From positions 1 through 20,374 of the forward strand of contig RBNI01001924.1 of NCBI GenBank assembly GCA_003990745.1: 20,374 bases of DNA, read 5' to 3'. A program made the translations under genes and the position numbers. The notes below the pieces were generated by a model. The model did no database searches and was not told where the DNA came from. It saw only the letters and a list, made by a program, of their open reading frames with translations. This stretch comes from Jimgerdemannia flammicorona. Lineage: Eukaryota > Mucoromycota > Endogonomycetes > Endogonales > Endogonaceae. The number at the start of each line of letters is the position of its first letter. Within the stretch, counting starts at the first letter, position 1. Shown one piece after another: positions 1 to 9,119 of the stretch.

Positions 1-1205
1 TTTTGTTTTTAATGGACTCATAGTCCAGCAGATTTTTATTGGAAGGAAACCTAGACTATATAGGCCAAAACCCTCCCCCACCACCCTCCGAACAATATCC
101 CCCCATTAACCTAGGCTACTACTAAATTATCCAGTAGTCCCACTGCTCCAGCTATGCCTGCCGAACACTGGCTAAGTTGACCCCCACAACATAGACTAGA
201 CTTGTCTGCTCACCAGGACTGGATCATCATTTACATGCAAGAGCACACCTATATGTCGGATCAAGCAGCGCCAGGACTGAATAAAGAATATCCCCCCGAA
301 CTTCAAAAGAAAGCCTGAGGCAAAGAAAAACCCCCCAACCAACCAACAGAGAGCAAAGTGGATTCAAAGCAGGTGAGTAAAGGACTTATATGCAGCACCT
401 TCCTCAAAGGACTTACACATGGGCTAGGGCCTGAAAAGACCCCACTCCCACTCCCCGAGCCTGTGGGCCTCAATCACATTACCATGTCAGCTCCCAGTTC
501 CAGTTGGGTACTGCCAAATGAGGAAGGTCTCACTCTCCAAGCCTGCGGGCCTCGATCGTGTTGCTGCGTCAGCTCCCAGTTCCAGTTGGGTACAGCCAGG
601 ATGCCGGCCCCTGCACTACCCCACCCCCCACCAGCCAATCGAAAGATCCCCCCAAAATATTGTCCATCCTAGCCCTGATGACCACCCCCTACCTGGCACC
701 TCACTGGTTCACTGTAATTGCCCTTCCTCCTATCTGTGATGGTCATCTCCTCTCCCATTCTAACATTACCTAAAAAGCAGTCACCTATGCCAGAGCCATG
801 CTCACCGGGAAGCTCGGCAAAGCCAGAGGGCCCTACCACAGGTACCGAGGACCTACAGGTAACCTATACTGAGCACTTGATGCCCAAGGTTGGCTGACTC
901 CCTACATAGCCTGAGATACACCGAGACAACACCTTGTTGGTAATGGCAAAAGGAAGAAGGCACTGCACCAAAACAGATGCACTCCAGATGGAGCCGAAGA
1001 CACCAGAAACCACGAAAAAGTAGAGAAGACACTGATCCAACACTGATAAAGGGGCAACTCATCACCATTGCCCTCCTCCCACCATGCCCATGCAGGCACA
1101 GCAAACCAATCTAAGGTAGAGGGGGTAATAAGAGGGGAAAGGAGACTCGGAAGATTGCCTACCAAACCTTGTGACTGGTAAGGTAGCGGAGAAAGGAGGT
1201 TGTGA
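1..1205. other. Unassigned flank, no gene recognised
   Basis: This stretch has a clearly higher GC content than the AT-rich block that follows and many runs of C on the plus strand. Open frames here are short, overlap one another on both strands and show no family motif, so I do not call a gene. It contains an AATAAA at about 280 and the 59-bp direct repeat listed separately. The element A relic begins near 1206. The stretch may be another repeat or a host intergenic region; I cannot tell which. Confidence 0.5.
458..598. repeat. 59-bp direct repeat, two diverged copies
   Basis: Positions 458-516 and 540-598 are two copies of one 59-bp unit with a start-to-start spacing of 82 bp. They match at 49 of 59 positions. 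Nine of the ten differences are transitions, and the second copy keeps CG where the first has TG or CA. The right part (CAGCTCCCAGTTCCAGTTGG) is identical in both. No function is apparent. Confidence 0.8.
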
Positions 1206-2530
1206 GTTTCACTACTATCTTGCAGAAAGCCACTTCACTATCCAGATAGATCACTCAGCCCTCACCTGACTATTGACTACTGGGCAACATAAAGGAATCT
1301 ATGTAAAATAGATTATGAAGTTGCAAGCTTATGATATAACCATTGTGCACTACTCTTGGGAAACCAATACAAATACAGATATCCTCTTACAGATACTATG
1401 AAGGACTTATAATCAGCAAATCAACTATAAATAAAGAACTCTACTACAGAATTATCACCTATCTGGAACAGTGAAAGATACCCCAATATCTGGAAGAATG
1501 GATACAAACAATCATTAACAGAATATGGAAACAATTTGAAACAAACGGAGAAATACTAAAGAAAGGAAAGCTACTAGTTATACTTGAACAAAAGAATGAG
1601 TAAGCAATGAAATCAGTACATAAACTCAGCTATCTAGGAGGAATAAACATATATGATAAAGCAAGAAGAATAATGTAATGGCCAGAAATGGAGGAAGATA
1701 TCAGGTAATTTGTCAAGACCAATAAAATCTGATTCTGAGATCAGTATATATAGAACTAGTACTCTTTACATATATTACAATAGATGTAATTGTTCTTCTA
1801 CTGTTGACTTTGAATGGCAACTGATATATCATTATCATTGTAGACCTTTTCACAAAATAGTTAGAGGAAGGATCTCTCAAAGAAGTCAATATACAGTCAA
1901 TTACTAATTTCTTCTATAAAGAAATCATCTGCTGATTCAAGAACCCAATATAAGTAACAATAGATAGAGGAATAGAATTCATAAACTAGTTATTTAAAAT
2001 TCTCTATAAGAAGTATAAGATCCAGTATATTCAAACTAAAGTTATTACTGTATAGATAATATAGATAAGCAGAAAGGACCAACAAGACTCTCAAGAATGT
2101 CATTACTAAGATCTGTGATAACTATGAAACTGAGATCACTATTCATCAATAGCATTATCTGCTCTTTGAGATATCTAATCACAAAGTACCCATTTCACCT
2201 CTTGAGAGATGCTGTACAGAGAAAAAAGTTCTCAAGGAATCTTATCATCTAATAGAGATAATGTATGGAAATATATGAATACAGAGATATGAAGACTATA
2301 TGAAATCTGGAAGAAGGCTGAATATTACATAACTAAGATACAGGCACTATAACAGAATAATACAGAAAGGTTTACAAGCCTCTAGAGATTATCAAGATAG
2401 GAGATAAAGTTCTAGTATATCAGAATATGATAGAAGCTTTATGGTCACAGAAGCTGGAGCATAAGTTGGAAGGACCTTATTTTGTATAAGATATAAAACC
2501 ACCTTTTGGCTATAAAAACCTTCAGACACA
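1206..2530 (+). pseudogene. pol: Degenerate Ty3/gypsy RNase H end and integrase (relic A)
   Basis: The first codons read FHYYLAE, then FTIQIDHSAL, the end of a gypsy RNase H including the late Asp. About 1580-1720 gives the integrase zinc-binding region (AMKSVHKLSYLGG and WPEMEEDI), with the usual Cys pair lost. About 1815-2060 gives the catalytic core: VDLFTK, NFFYKEIIC, VTIDRG and KKYKIQ, with both Asp positions recognisable. About 2370-2490 gives the C-terminal GPY/F module (GDKVLVYQNM, EGPYFV). Domains are read across many in-frame stops, mostly TAA and TAG at expected Gln and Trp codons, and several frameshifts. It cannot make a protein. RT, protease and gag are absent because the relic is truncated at the left. 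Confidence 0.8.
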
Positions 2531-2642
2531 ATCATCTCTACTACTATCTACTAAAACTAACTCAAGAAATATCATGACAAGCTAACAAAGTAATGCCATT
2601 ATCTTTAAGATTAACAGTACTACTCAATAAGCTATAGAAAGA

Positions 2643-3146
2643 CAGTGATGTTCTACTGAGCCACTAACTATAGAAATTCTTCAATATTGCAGAGTATAAG
2701 TACAGATACACTTATCACAAATCTCACATTTTAAGACTTATCAGAACTGAACTGAGTTTCAGGAATACTTCAAGTTGGGACAACTACTAAACTTGAAGCC
2801 AGAAATGAAAAAAGTAGATGGAATCAGAGAATGTCAGCTCTCTTATACTCAGATTACTATTACCAAAAGAGTATATAAGTTATTTAAAGAAGATGAAACA
2901 GATCTGGCACATTTCTAAGAAGTAGCTCCAGGAGACTTCAGATATATCAAAAGACAATATTGAGAGAACTTAATAGTGCAAATTACATGGTATAAGGAGA
3001 TTCAATTGATTGAGGCTTGGGAGTTTGAATAGGATGTTCTAGAGACAAATCACCTTTTCAGAAGAAAGTTGAGATAGTTGATCTAAATTAGGAACATGAA
3101 TTAGAGAAATTGATATTTGATTGTGATACCTGAATTCAATTCCTGA
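2643..3146 (+). pseudogene. Degenerate ORF between integrase and LTR promoter (relic A)
   Basis: One frame stays largely readable for 168 codons in sequence otherwise full of stops. It includes EFQEYFKLGQLLNLKPEMKK, EVAPGDFRYIKRQY and ITWYKEIQLIEAWEFE, interrupted by stops that could derive from Gln, Arg or Trp codons. The predicted protein is rich in Lys, Glu and aromatic residues, with no membrane segment, signal peptide or Cys/His motif. I do not recognise the family. Its position, after integrase and before repeats, TATA and AATAAA, matches the extra ORFs of elements B and C, but I see no convincing sequence similarity to them. It could be an LTR-borne accessory gene or a chance survivor of frame. 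Confidence 0.45.
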
Positions 3147-3199
3147 TATAGCATAGCCTTATAAATAGTAGTCATATTTTGCAAATATAGAAAATTTTG

Positions 3200-3305
3200 A
3201 CAAATGCTAAAATTCTACAGATACTTAAATCTTTACAATTGCTAAAGATTCTGCAGATTCTGAAATCCTTACAATTGTTAAATATTCTGCAGATATTGAA
3301 GAAAT
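3200..3305 (+). repeat. 35/36-bp tandem repeat, about 3 units (LTR of A)
   Basis: Units start at 3200, 3235 and 3271 with the shared core ACAATTGCTAAA..TTCTGCAGAT. They lie 50-160 bp upstream of the TATA box of the LTR, the usual place for LTR enhancers. Element B has four 35-bp units in the equivalent place. Confidence 0.65.
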
Positions 3306-3358
3306 GCTATACTTGTGAAAAGTGGCTCATAACTCAGCTCCTATATAGATAACAAACT

Positions 3359-3391
3359 TGTATATATATCCCAATATCTAGAGTGAATAAA
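3359..3391 (+). promoter_or_regulatory. LTR core promoter and polyadenylation signal (relic A)
   Basis: A TATATATA run at about 3359-3368 is followed by AATAAA at 3386-3391. Spacing and sequence parallel element B's TATAAATA at 8819 and AATAAA at 8846, which is the main reason for reading this as an LTR core despite the AT-rich background. Confidence 0.5.
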
Positions 3392-3516
3392 CCTCAGATT
3401 GAAATAGTTAAAAGCAAAGAGAAAGCAAGAGAACTAGTAAGCCTGCAGGCAGAATTACTTCAAACTCACCTATATCTGTATCTTGAGAATTCTATAGAGT
3501 CAAAGAAAATCAAGTT

Positions 3517-4240
3517 TTGAAGAACAGAAATCTGACATACTTATATAGTTATATATCTACTATATTACACTATAGTTCAAAGAAATTTTTCATTATATTC
3601 AATAATAATTATAAATATAAAACTTATGTATATTCCTTAAGAGCAAAAAGTAATGCTCTGGATAAATTCAAAGAGTTTAAAGTAATTGCAGAAAATGAAA
3701 TAGAATATAGAATATATACTATATACTCAAATAACAGATGTAAATATATCAATAGTATATTTATACAGTACTTAAGGAAAAATAACATATGCTATCAGAC
3801 AACAGTACTATATATATTATAGCAAAATAGTGTTTTCAAGTAATTTAATTATACAGCTATAGAGATAGTATATATGATAATTATTGTAGCTAGTCTATCA
3901 TATTCTTATTGAGCCAAAGCCATCAATATAGTGATATATATATACAACTAATATATATCTTGAGTATTAAACAAAAAATCTGATAATAGTAAGAATTTTG
4001 GAGATGATGATCTAATCTCTGAGAAATTATAGACTAGAGCTAAGTCTGATATATTATATATATACATATTTAGATATAATATATAGGTTCTCAATAAGGG
4101 TAATATCAATCAGTATAAGTTTAAGCTGAAAGCTATAAAGCATATATTTCTTGAGTATTCTGAAAAGATATATCAACTCTGGGATCTATATAAATATTAT
4201 GTAGTAATTTCACAAAATATACAGACTAATAAAAAAGAAA
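3517..4240 (+). pseudogene. pol: Degenerate copia integrase
   Basis: A 101-residue stretch at 3517-3822 aligns by eye to the copia integrase core: KSNALDKFKEFK, then a degenerate SDNGGEY segment (YSNNRCKYI), then YLRKNNICYQTTV and the QQNG region. Catalytic positions are changed: the Asp of the SDNGGEY motif reads as Asn. From about 3840 the following copia signature is visible (YWAKAINIVIY), and at about 4105-4210 the post-core segment KAIKHIFLEYSEK appears, with stops between. The reading starts inside the domain, so the zinc-binding part, protease and gag are missing. 4240-4660 holds only stop-rich sequence that probably links integrase to RT. Confidence 0.75.
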
Positions 4241-5976
4241 ATAATAAGGAGATTTATATGTATATATCTGTTCTGATCTCTACTTCAACATCTGTATCTC
4301 AGCTAATACCAATATAGTAATTAGCATCAATCTCTCTAATAAGTAAAATTATTTTCAACTATAATATATATCTGAGCCAGAGTTATCTAAGCTAAACATA
4401 ATAGAGATTAAGGAAACCAAGACTTCTGATAATAAAGAATCCATTAAGGACAAAAAAATATTAAAGTTTAAGCCCAGAAATGAGACTTATTTCTATATGG
4501 AGAGTTATTGAGATATATAAAAGACCTCTCAATATTGAGACATTGTAAAAGAACTCTCAATATAAAGACTATGTGAGCTATGCTAAGATATACAAATATA
4601 CATTTAATATAACTTCTAGTATTTCTAACATATATAACAAATTGAAAATATCTCATGATAGTAAAAAATAACAATATGTAATATATAAAGACTATAATTT
4701 GCTCATCAGAAAGAGTACATGGGATCTTGTATCTCTTCTGATCAATCAACAAGCCATAGGATCATATTGGATATATAAATCGAGTATAAAAGTAATAGAA
4801 GTATAAAATAATATAAAGCTTATTTTATTGATAAGAGTTTTTGTAAGATTAGAGTACAGACCATAATGAGATATTTTTACTAATATTCAAGCTTACTTTT
4901 CTAAGAATCCTTCTTATAATTGATTTTATATAAAACTTAGAAATCTATCAAATAGATATAAAGATGGTTTTTCTTAATAGTAATATAGATATAGAGTTAT
5001 AAATTGGCCAGCTATAAGGATATAAACAGAATAATAATCAGAATAATCTAGTATACAAACTATATAATAAATTATATAGTATCAAACAAGTAAACTATTT
5101 GAGAAATAGAAAACTTAATAAATATCTCCTTGACAATACATAGCTCTATATACTGTAAAGTAGATAACTATATATATATTCAATACTATAATAGCAGAAT
5201 TACCTTTATAGATATATATATAGATAATATAATCATTATTATAATAAAAAGTAAGCTTAATGGAGTCAAAGAAACTTTGTATAAGAAATTCAAAATAACT
5301 AATATAGGTAATCATTTCTTTCTTTATTTGATATCTATTATATATAATGGAAGTATATATGTCATATACCACTTATAGTCAACTTTTATCTAAGCTATTC
5401 TTGAATGATTCATTATAAGTAAATGTAAGTCTGTTAGTACTTTTATATGTAGAAATATCTATAAAGTTAAGAGAGTCCAAGGCTAAATAGTAAAAACAAT
5501 ACCAATATTTCTTATTAGTAAGCAATTAGGTCTCTTATATATCTCATACTAGTAATAAGGCCCAATATCTCATATATGTATAATAAAAAGGTGCTACAGT
5601 ACTTATTTTGCTATAATAATTTATATTAAAGTATTATATAGAGAATTTTTTGATATATTAAAGGTAGAGTATACTATATACTGATTCTCAGTAGATTGAG
5701 CAGAAGTAATGCCAATAATAATAAGAATAAGGACAATAGTATATAACTATCTAGTATATATGATACTGATTGGGCTAAAGACTTAAATTATTTTAATTTA
5801 TAACTGGATACCTCTTTCAATTAAATAATAAAGAGGTTATATATTAGCAAGTATACATATATATAGAGGTCAGTAAAAATGGCATCTATATAAACAGAGT
5901 ATTAAGAATCATCTACAGCAATAAAGAAAGTTATTTAACTATACTAGTTGTTAAAAAAACTTGACTTTAATTAAAA

Positions 5977-6530
5977 GTACTCTACTTTTTTTTTTTTTTA
6001 TGTAGTTTTTTAGACTTCTGTATTTATTACAACAGAATTTACACTATCCTAACTCTCTATCCAATCTCTCTGGGAGCCCATCTCTCTCTATCTCTTTATA
6101 TCAGAATACTATCAGATATAACTCTCTCATTACTTTCTCACAGATTTCTCTATCAGATAGTGATGACAACTACTCTGAGGAGCCCATCCTCTTAACCAGC
6201 TAGACATAATCTTCACTACCAACCTCTCTCACTATACTATCTACTTCTCTAGTCTCATTTATCTTCTATTCTTATATATATAACCAATGTTCAGTCAATC
6301 CTACCTTTACTACCAAAGCTTATCTGATAGTGAGCTACTTATTACCAACACACTTTATCAAATATAACTTCAAGTCTCTTTAATGATTCTCCTCCCCACC
6401 ATCTCAGCTCACAACTCCCAAATAACTACCAACTAATATCTAAAAGTCTCTAAGAATCTCACAATTACTCAGCCAATATTTCAGTATTTGCATAAAACCC
6501 CCCTCCTGCCCTACAATCAGGGGTACTCTA
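5977..6530 (-). mobile_element. Polyadenylated retrocopy with 8-bp target-site duplication
   Basis: The direct repeat GTACTCTA at 5977-5984 and 6523-6530 brackets a 538-bp segment. On the minus strand the segment ends in 14 A (5986-5999 on plus), preceded by AATAAA about 25 bp upstream, so it looks like a reverse-transcribed polyadenylated RNA. Deleting the segment with one repeat copy rejoins the copia RNase H in frame (..LLKKLDFN..KYS joined to IYIH..DN..SMI), which fixes the boundaries independently. It could be a processed copy of a host mRNA or the 3' end of a non-LTR element. Confidence 0.85.
6010..6518 (-). pseudogene. Degenerate ORF inside the retrocopy
   Basis: One minus-strand frame stays coherent for about 170 codons and runs almost to the poly(A) signal. 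Readable parts are GGFMQILKYWLSNCEILRDF, LKLYLIKCVGNK, ALVVKVGLTEHWLYI, EVDSIVREVGSEDYV, SLSDREICEKVMRELYLIVF and KEIERDGLPERLDRELG, broken by about a dozen stops. The C-terminal half is rich in Glu, Arg and Ser. I do not recognise the family. As it ends just before AATAAA and poly(A), it is probably the C-terminal part of a protein whose mRNA was copied, with the 5' part lost during reverse transcription. Confidence 0.5.
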
Positions 6531-7118
6531 TATACATTCATTAAGATAATTAGTCTATGATTACTATGATAAAGAACTCTATTTATTATAGCAGAACTAA
6601 ATACATTAATATATAATACTATTATCTAAGGAAATATATGAAAAATGAATCTATATGCTTAGAATAAATCCCCACAGAGTATATGATTGCAGATTTATTT
6701 ACTAAAGCTCTTCTGAGATTTAATTTAAGTAATACACTAAAGAAATACATCTTATAGAGAACTATATATCAGCAATGAAACTATAATAGTGATGAGTAAT
6801 CATGAGATATTTTAGAAAGAAAAAGAAGTAGAAAAATAGTATAATATATTTTATTTTTCATATCTCTCTCTTTAAACATTATATAACACTATAGTTATTT
6901 ATCAGTTTTTTTTCTTCTTCTTCATCTTCTATATTTGAGTTATTCTATCATCAGAACATATTTATATTCTTTATTTTTACTATATTTCTTATGTTTTAAA
7001 TATACATATAGCCTTCTTTTAGTATATTACAGTCATTTTGTAGTTATTGCTTAGTTATATTATATTTCTACTTATATTGTATTTATATATATATAAATAT
7101 TATCTCATTGAGCAGAAG

Positions 7119-7530
7119 TATTGATATTCTTATTATTATATCTCAATAATGTGATATATATTTAACTATATCATCTTTGAGTTATATTACTCAATATGTA
7201 ATATGTATATAAGTAAATAATAAAAAACAGTACTATCATTCTCTGTACTCTATATTTCCAAAATAAGATATAATAATATTTATTTTATCTTTTTGATCAC
7301 CTTGAATTTTAAGAGTTCTTAGTAAGATATAGAGTTAATTTGAAAGTATATCTATTTATAAACTTACTATTTCTTTACTTGAAATTATTTTAATCTTATA
7401 TTTATTCACTCTAGATAATTAGATTATTTATATTGATTTCAAAATTATAGTTACTAAGTTATGACTTTTTTCCTATATATTATTTTATAGTGATTTTTTA
7501 TATACTATATATATCAGATTACAATATTAT
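7119..7530 (+). repeat. Probable copia 3' LTR (partial)
   Basis: After RNase H, a purine-rich GAGCAGAAG is followed at 7119 by TATTGATATTCTTATT. Copia LTRs typically follow a purine tract and start TGTTG, so this looks like a start with TG mutated to TA. The rest is extremely AT-rich with no ORF. The end is not visible because element B begins near 7530. 6760-7118 is the AT-rich stretch between RNase H and LTR and holds nothing else I can name. Confidence 0.45.
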
Positions 7531-7541
7531 AACAGTGACTT

Positions 7542-8579
7542 CAGAATGATGACATCAGCACAGAAGACAGCCTTTCCTCACAAGCTACTAGATTAGAGTA
7601 CAAGGAGATCATATGGTATATGAGATGAGCAATGATGACCAACTGTGAGTTATTGTAACTATAGTATGAGTATCTTGAGGAATATAAAAGAAGGATTAAG
7701 GAACTACAGTAGCAGCAACCAACAAGACCCACCAATCCTAAAATAGCTCAAAGACTTACTATAAATAAAATGCCTGCTGTCCACCAAACCTCAAGGTCAA
7801 GGAATTACTAAGGTATCTCAGTTGAGGAAAGGATGTTCCAAGACATCAGAAGAGCCATGAGGACCTGCTCAAGAAGGACTCCTAGTGTCAACCTGGGTAC
7901 TGCAGATCTCTATCACTTTATTCTCTATGACTATGAAATAAAAACAAGGATCACTATTGCTACCGAATGCCTCTAAACATGGTAAGAGTATAAAATAGGA
8001 ACCCTCCTCTGCCAGGAGTTCCCACAGGCCAGCCCTCAAGAGCTATAAAATGCCACTTCCATGGATATATGCGAGGCAAGGACAGCTAAAAAGATCCATC
8101 AGATCTTCAGGCATGTACTATGGTCAATCCCCAACTTGGAGTATGTTAGAGTCTCTGATTTCAGAGATCTATCATCCTGCCATATCAATGCACTAGAAGC
8201 CAGAGTGGCTACAGAAGCCCAGTCCACTATCACCCTCAATAGTGATGAAGTAGAAGACTTCTGAAACCCTATCCTCCAGGACAACTCAGACTAATTCCTA
8301 CAAGGGTTGATCTCAGTATTCCAAGGCCCAAGCATCTAGATTAGACCTCCCCAAGATCCCACATTTATTCCCTATTTTGTGGAAGAGAACCTCATAGACT
8401 GGAGAGTGCCAGACCTCCTTCCTGCTGCTAAACGTGATGACATCATCAGCAATGATATCATCCTGTGTGATATTGAAGCATGCAAAAATGATGAATTCAC
8501 AGACCTCATCTTCTTCAAAGATATCCTGACCTCTGATGATGAGGATGAAGCCCCCATGGTCCTGAACTTTCTGCTCTAA
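7542..8579 (+). pseudogene. Degenerate 346-codon ORF upstream of element B's promoter
   Basis: A single frame runs from 7542 to a TAA at 8577-8579 with no frameshift, broken by about eleven stops (about six TAA, three TAG, two TGA) at positions compatible with former Gln, Trp or Arg codons. Residues 20-55 are helical and charged (YEYLEEYKRRIKELQ), with coiled-coil character. The middle contains LYHFILYDYEIKTRITIATE, and the C-terminus is acidic (DEVEDF, SDDEDEAP). No membrane segment, signal peptide or known motif is visible and I do not recognise the family. The true start is uncertain because no promoter is seen upstream. A weak resemblance to the LTR ORF of element C is limited to RDDIISNDII near the C-terminus. 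Confidence 0.6.
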
Positions 8580-8585
8580 GTTCTT

Positions 8586-8725
8586 TGTTACACTGAATAA
8601 TGCCAGCACTGGTATTTTGATATAACACTGGATAATGCTAGCACTGGTATTTTGAGGTAATGCAAAATTGTTCCAGCACTGGCATTCTGATGTGACACTG
8701 AATTATACAAGCATCCTGAACCTGT
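8586..8725 (+). repeat. Four 35-bp tandem repeats (LTR of B)
   Basis: Units are 8586-8620, 8621-8655, 8656-8690 and 8691-8725. The common core is CACTGAATAATGCCAGCACT followed by GGTATTTTGA, with units 1 and 2 closest and unit 4 most diverged. They begin 6 bp after the ORF stop and end about 95 bp upstream of the TATA box, as expected for U3 enhancer repeats. Confidence 0.85.
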
Positions 8726-8818
8726 ACAACCATCAGTGCTGACCCTGGAACTTAGTAGTTTTAGTTATTAGAATTTATATTTAGTTACACATCTTAGCAA
8801 CCATTGAATTATATTTTG

Positions 8819-8851
8819 TATAAATACCCCTCTTATTTCCTCTGAAATAAA
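8819..8851 (+). promoter_or_regulatory. LTR TATA box and AATAAA (element B)
   Basis: TATAAATA lies at 8819-8826 and AATAAA at 8846-8851, upstream of gag. This is the likely core promoter of the genomic RNA, with the polyadenylation signal close to the expected start site. The same arrangement is seen in relic A. Confidence 0.65.
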
Positions 8852-9062
8852 GTCAGTTCCTCTCAGTACAATATACACACTTCCTTGCAAGCAATCTAAG
8901 AGATAACAAGACAGTTTAAAGATAAGAAGTTTGAGGACTATAAGACCTTGAGCAGGCACTCCAATAAGAACTTGCTTATAACAAACTTGAGTTAGTCTAA
9001 GAGATACATCTTGAAGAGAATCTGGTATATTTGAAGGACTCAGCAACCACTATGTGAGAACT

Positions 9063-9079
9063 TGGTGCCCATTGGCTGG
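9063..9079 (+). other. Candidate primer-binding site (element B)
   Basis: TGGTGCCCATTGGCTGG begins with TGG, the complement of a tRNA 3' CCA, and lies between the LTR signals and gag. I could not match it to a specific tRNA, and the LTR end just upstream is not clear, so this is a candidate only. Confidence 0.25.
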
Positions 9080-9119
9080 TGATTCAAGATGAATCCCTCA
9101 CTTTGAAGCTGAAAAATGA

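Larger units (their letters stand above)
1206..3510 (+). mobile_element. Ty3/gypsy relic A (5'-truncated)
   Basis: In order, this AT-rich block holds the C-terminal part of an RNase H, an integrase with zinc-binding, core and GPY/F parts, a short degenerate ORF, and an LTR-like end with 35-bp repeats, a TATA box and AATAAA. Everything upstream (gag, protease, RT) is missing; the left break lies at about 1195-1206. Stops are frequent and CpG is almost absent, so it is an old, heavily mutated copy. The LTR core resembles that of element B, which suggests a related family. The right limit is set by the copia integrase starting at 3517. Confidence 0.75.
2540..3510 (+). repeat. Probable 3' LTR region of relic A
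   Basis: Between the integrase end and the copia relic lies a stretch with LTR signals in order: a degenerate ORF, 35-bp tandem repeats, a TATA box at about 3359 and AATAAA at 3386. The TATA-to-AATAAA stretch aligns with the same stretch of element B's LTR (both share TGTATA, CCC, GAATAAA or GAAATAAA, then TCAG). No second copy is in the window, so the boundaries are estimates and it remains uncertain whether the ORF lies inside the LTR. Confidence 0.5.
4660..6760 (+). pseudogene. pol: Degenerate copia reverse transcriptase and RNase H, split by an insertion
   Basis: RT begins with STWDLVSLLINQQAIGSYW at about 4705-4770. The palm segment YKLYNKLYSIKQ follows near 5060, then DIYIDNIIII and KSKLNGVKETLYKKFK at 5205-5300, where the YVDD box is degraded to YIDN. 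The thumb continues to about 5470. RNase H shows YDTDWAKDLN at about 5758 and TEYQESSTAIK-like sequence at about 5895, breaks at 5984, and resumes in the same frame at 6531 with the end segment IPTEYMIADLFTKAL at about 6680. Stops are mostly TAA and TAG at expected Gln codons. The interruption is the retrocopy at 5985-6522. Confidence 0.8.
3517..7530 (+). mobile_element. Ty1/copia relic, heavily AT-biased
   Basis: Integrase core, integrase C-terminal part, RT and RNase H of a copia element follow each other in the copia order, integrase before RT. An LTR-like start appears near 7119. Gag and protease are absent, so the copy is 5'-truncated at the junction with relic A. CpG is nearly absent and stops are dense. 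A 538-bp retrocopy interrupts RNase H. The right end meets element B at about 7530, where composition changes sharply; B probably inserted into or next to this relic. Confidence 0.8.
7530..9060 (+). repeat. Probable 5' LTR of element B, with an embedded ORF
   Basis: Directly upstream of gag lie, in order, a 346-codon degenerate ORF, four 35-bp tandem repeats, TATAAATA, AATAAA and about 200 bp of leader. This is the layout of the LTR of element C, whose limits are better supported. The left limit coincides with the end of the copia AT-rich block. A short-LTR reading is possible: TGTTA at 8586 and TAACA ending at 8983 could be LTR ends, which would make the ORF part of a separate upstream fragment. 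No second LTR copy is in the window to decide. Confidence 0.5.

Noticed and set aside
358..773. Overlapping plus-strand open frames in the C-rich left flank
   Set aside because: Three frames overlap here, none with a recognisable motif, and openness follows from the low frequency of stops in C-rich DNA. The frames also cross the 59-bp repeat.
853..1165. Minus-strand hydrophobic open frames
   Set aside because: Short and hydrophobic, overlapping in two frames, without a start context or homology signal. Hydrophobicity is expected from translating purine-rich DNA on the opposite strand.
4468..4752. Minus-strand 94-residue frame rich in Ile and Tyr
   Set aside because: It lies opposite the start of the copia RT, whose plus-strand motifs (STWDLV and following) explain the sequence. 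The composition is that of AT-rich antisense.
6280..6520. Retrocopy as a tRNA-derived SINE
   Set aside because: No A-box and B-box pair could be seen at the minus-strand 5' end, while AATAAA before poly(A) and a long coherent frame fit a Pol II mRNA copy better.
5694..7120. Shared 14-bp ATTGAGCAGAAGTA at 5694 and 7107 as evidence of a second copia LTR
   Set aside because: The similarity ends after the 14 bases and the first copy lies within the RNase H region. In such AT-rich decayed DNA a short match is weak evidence.
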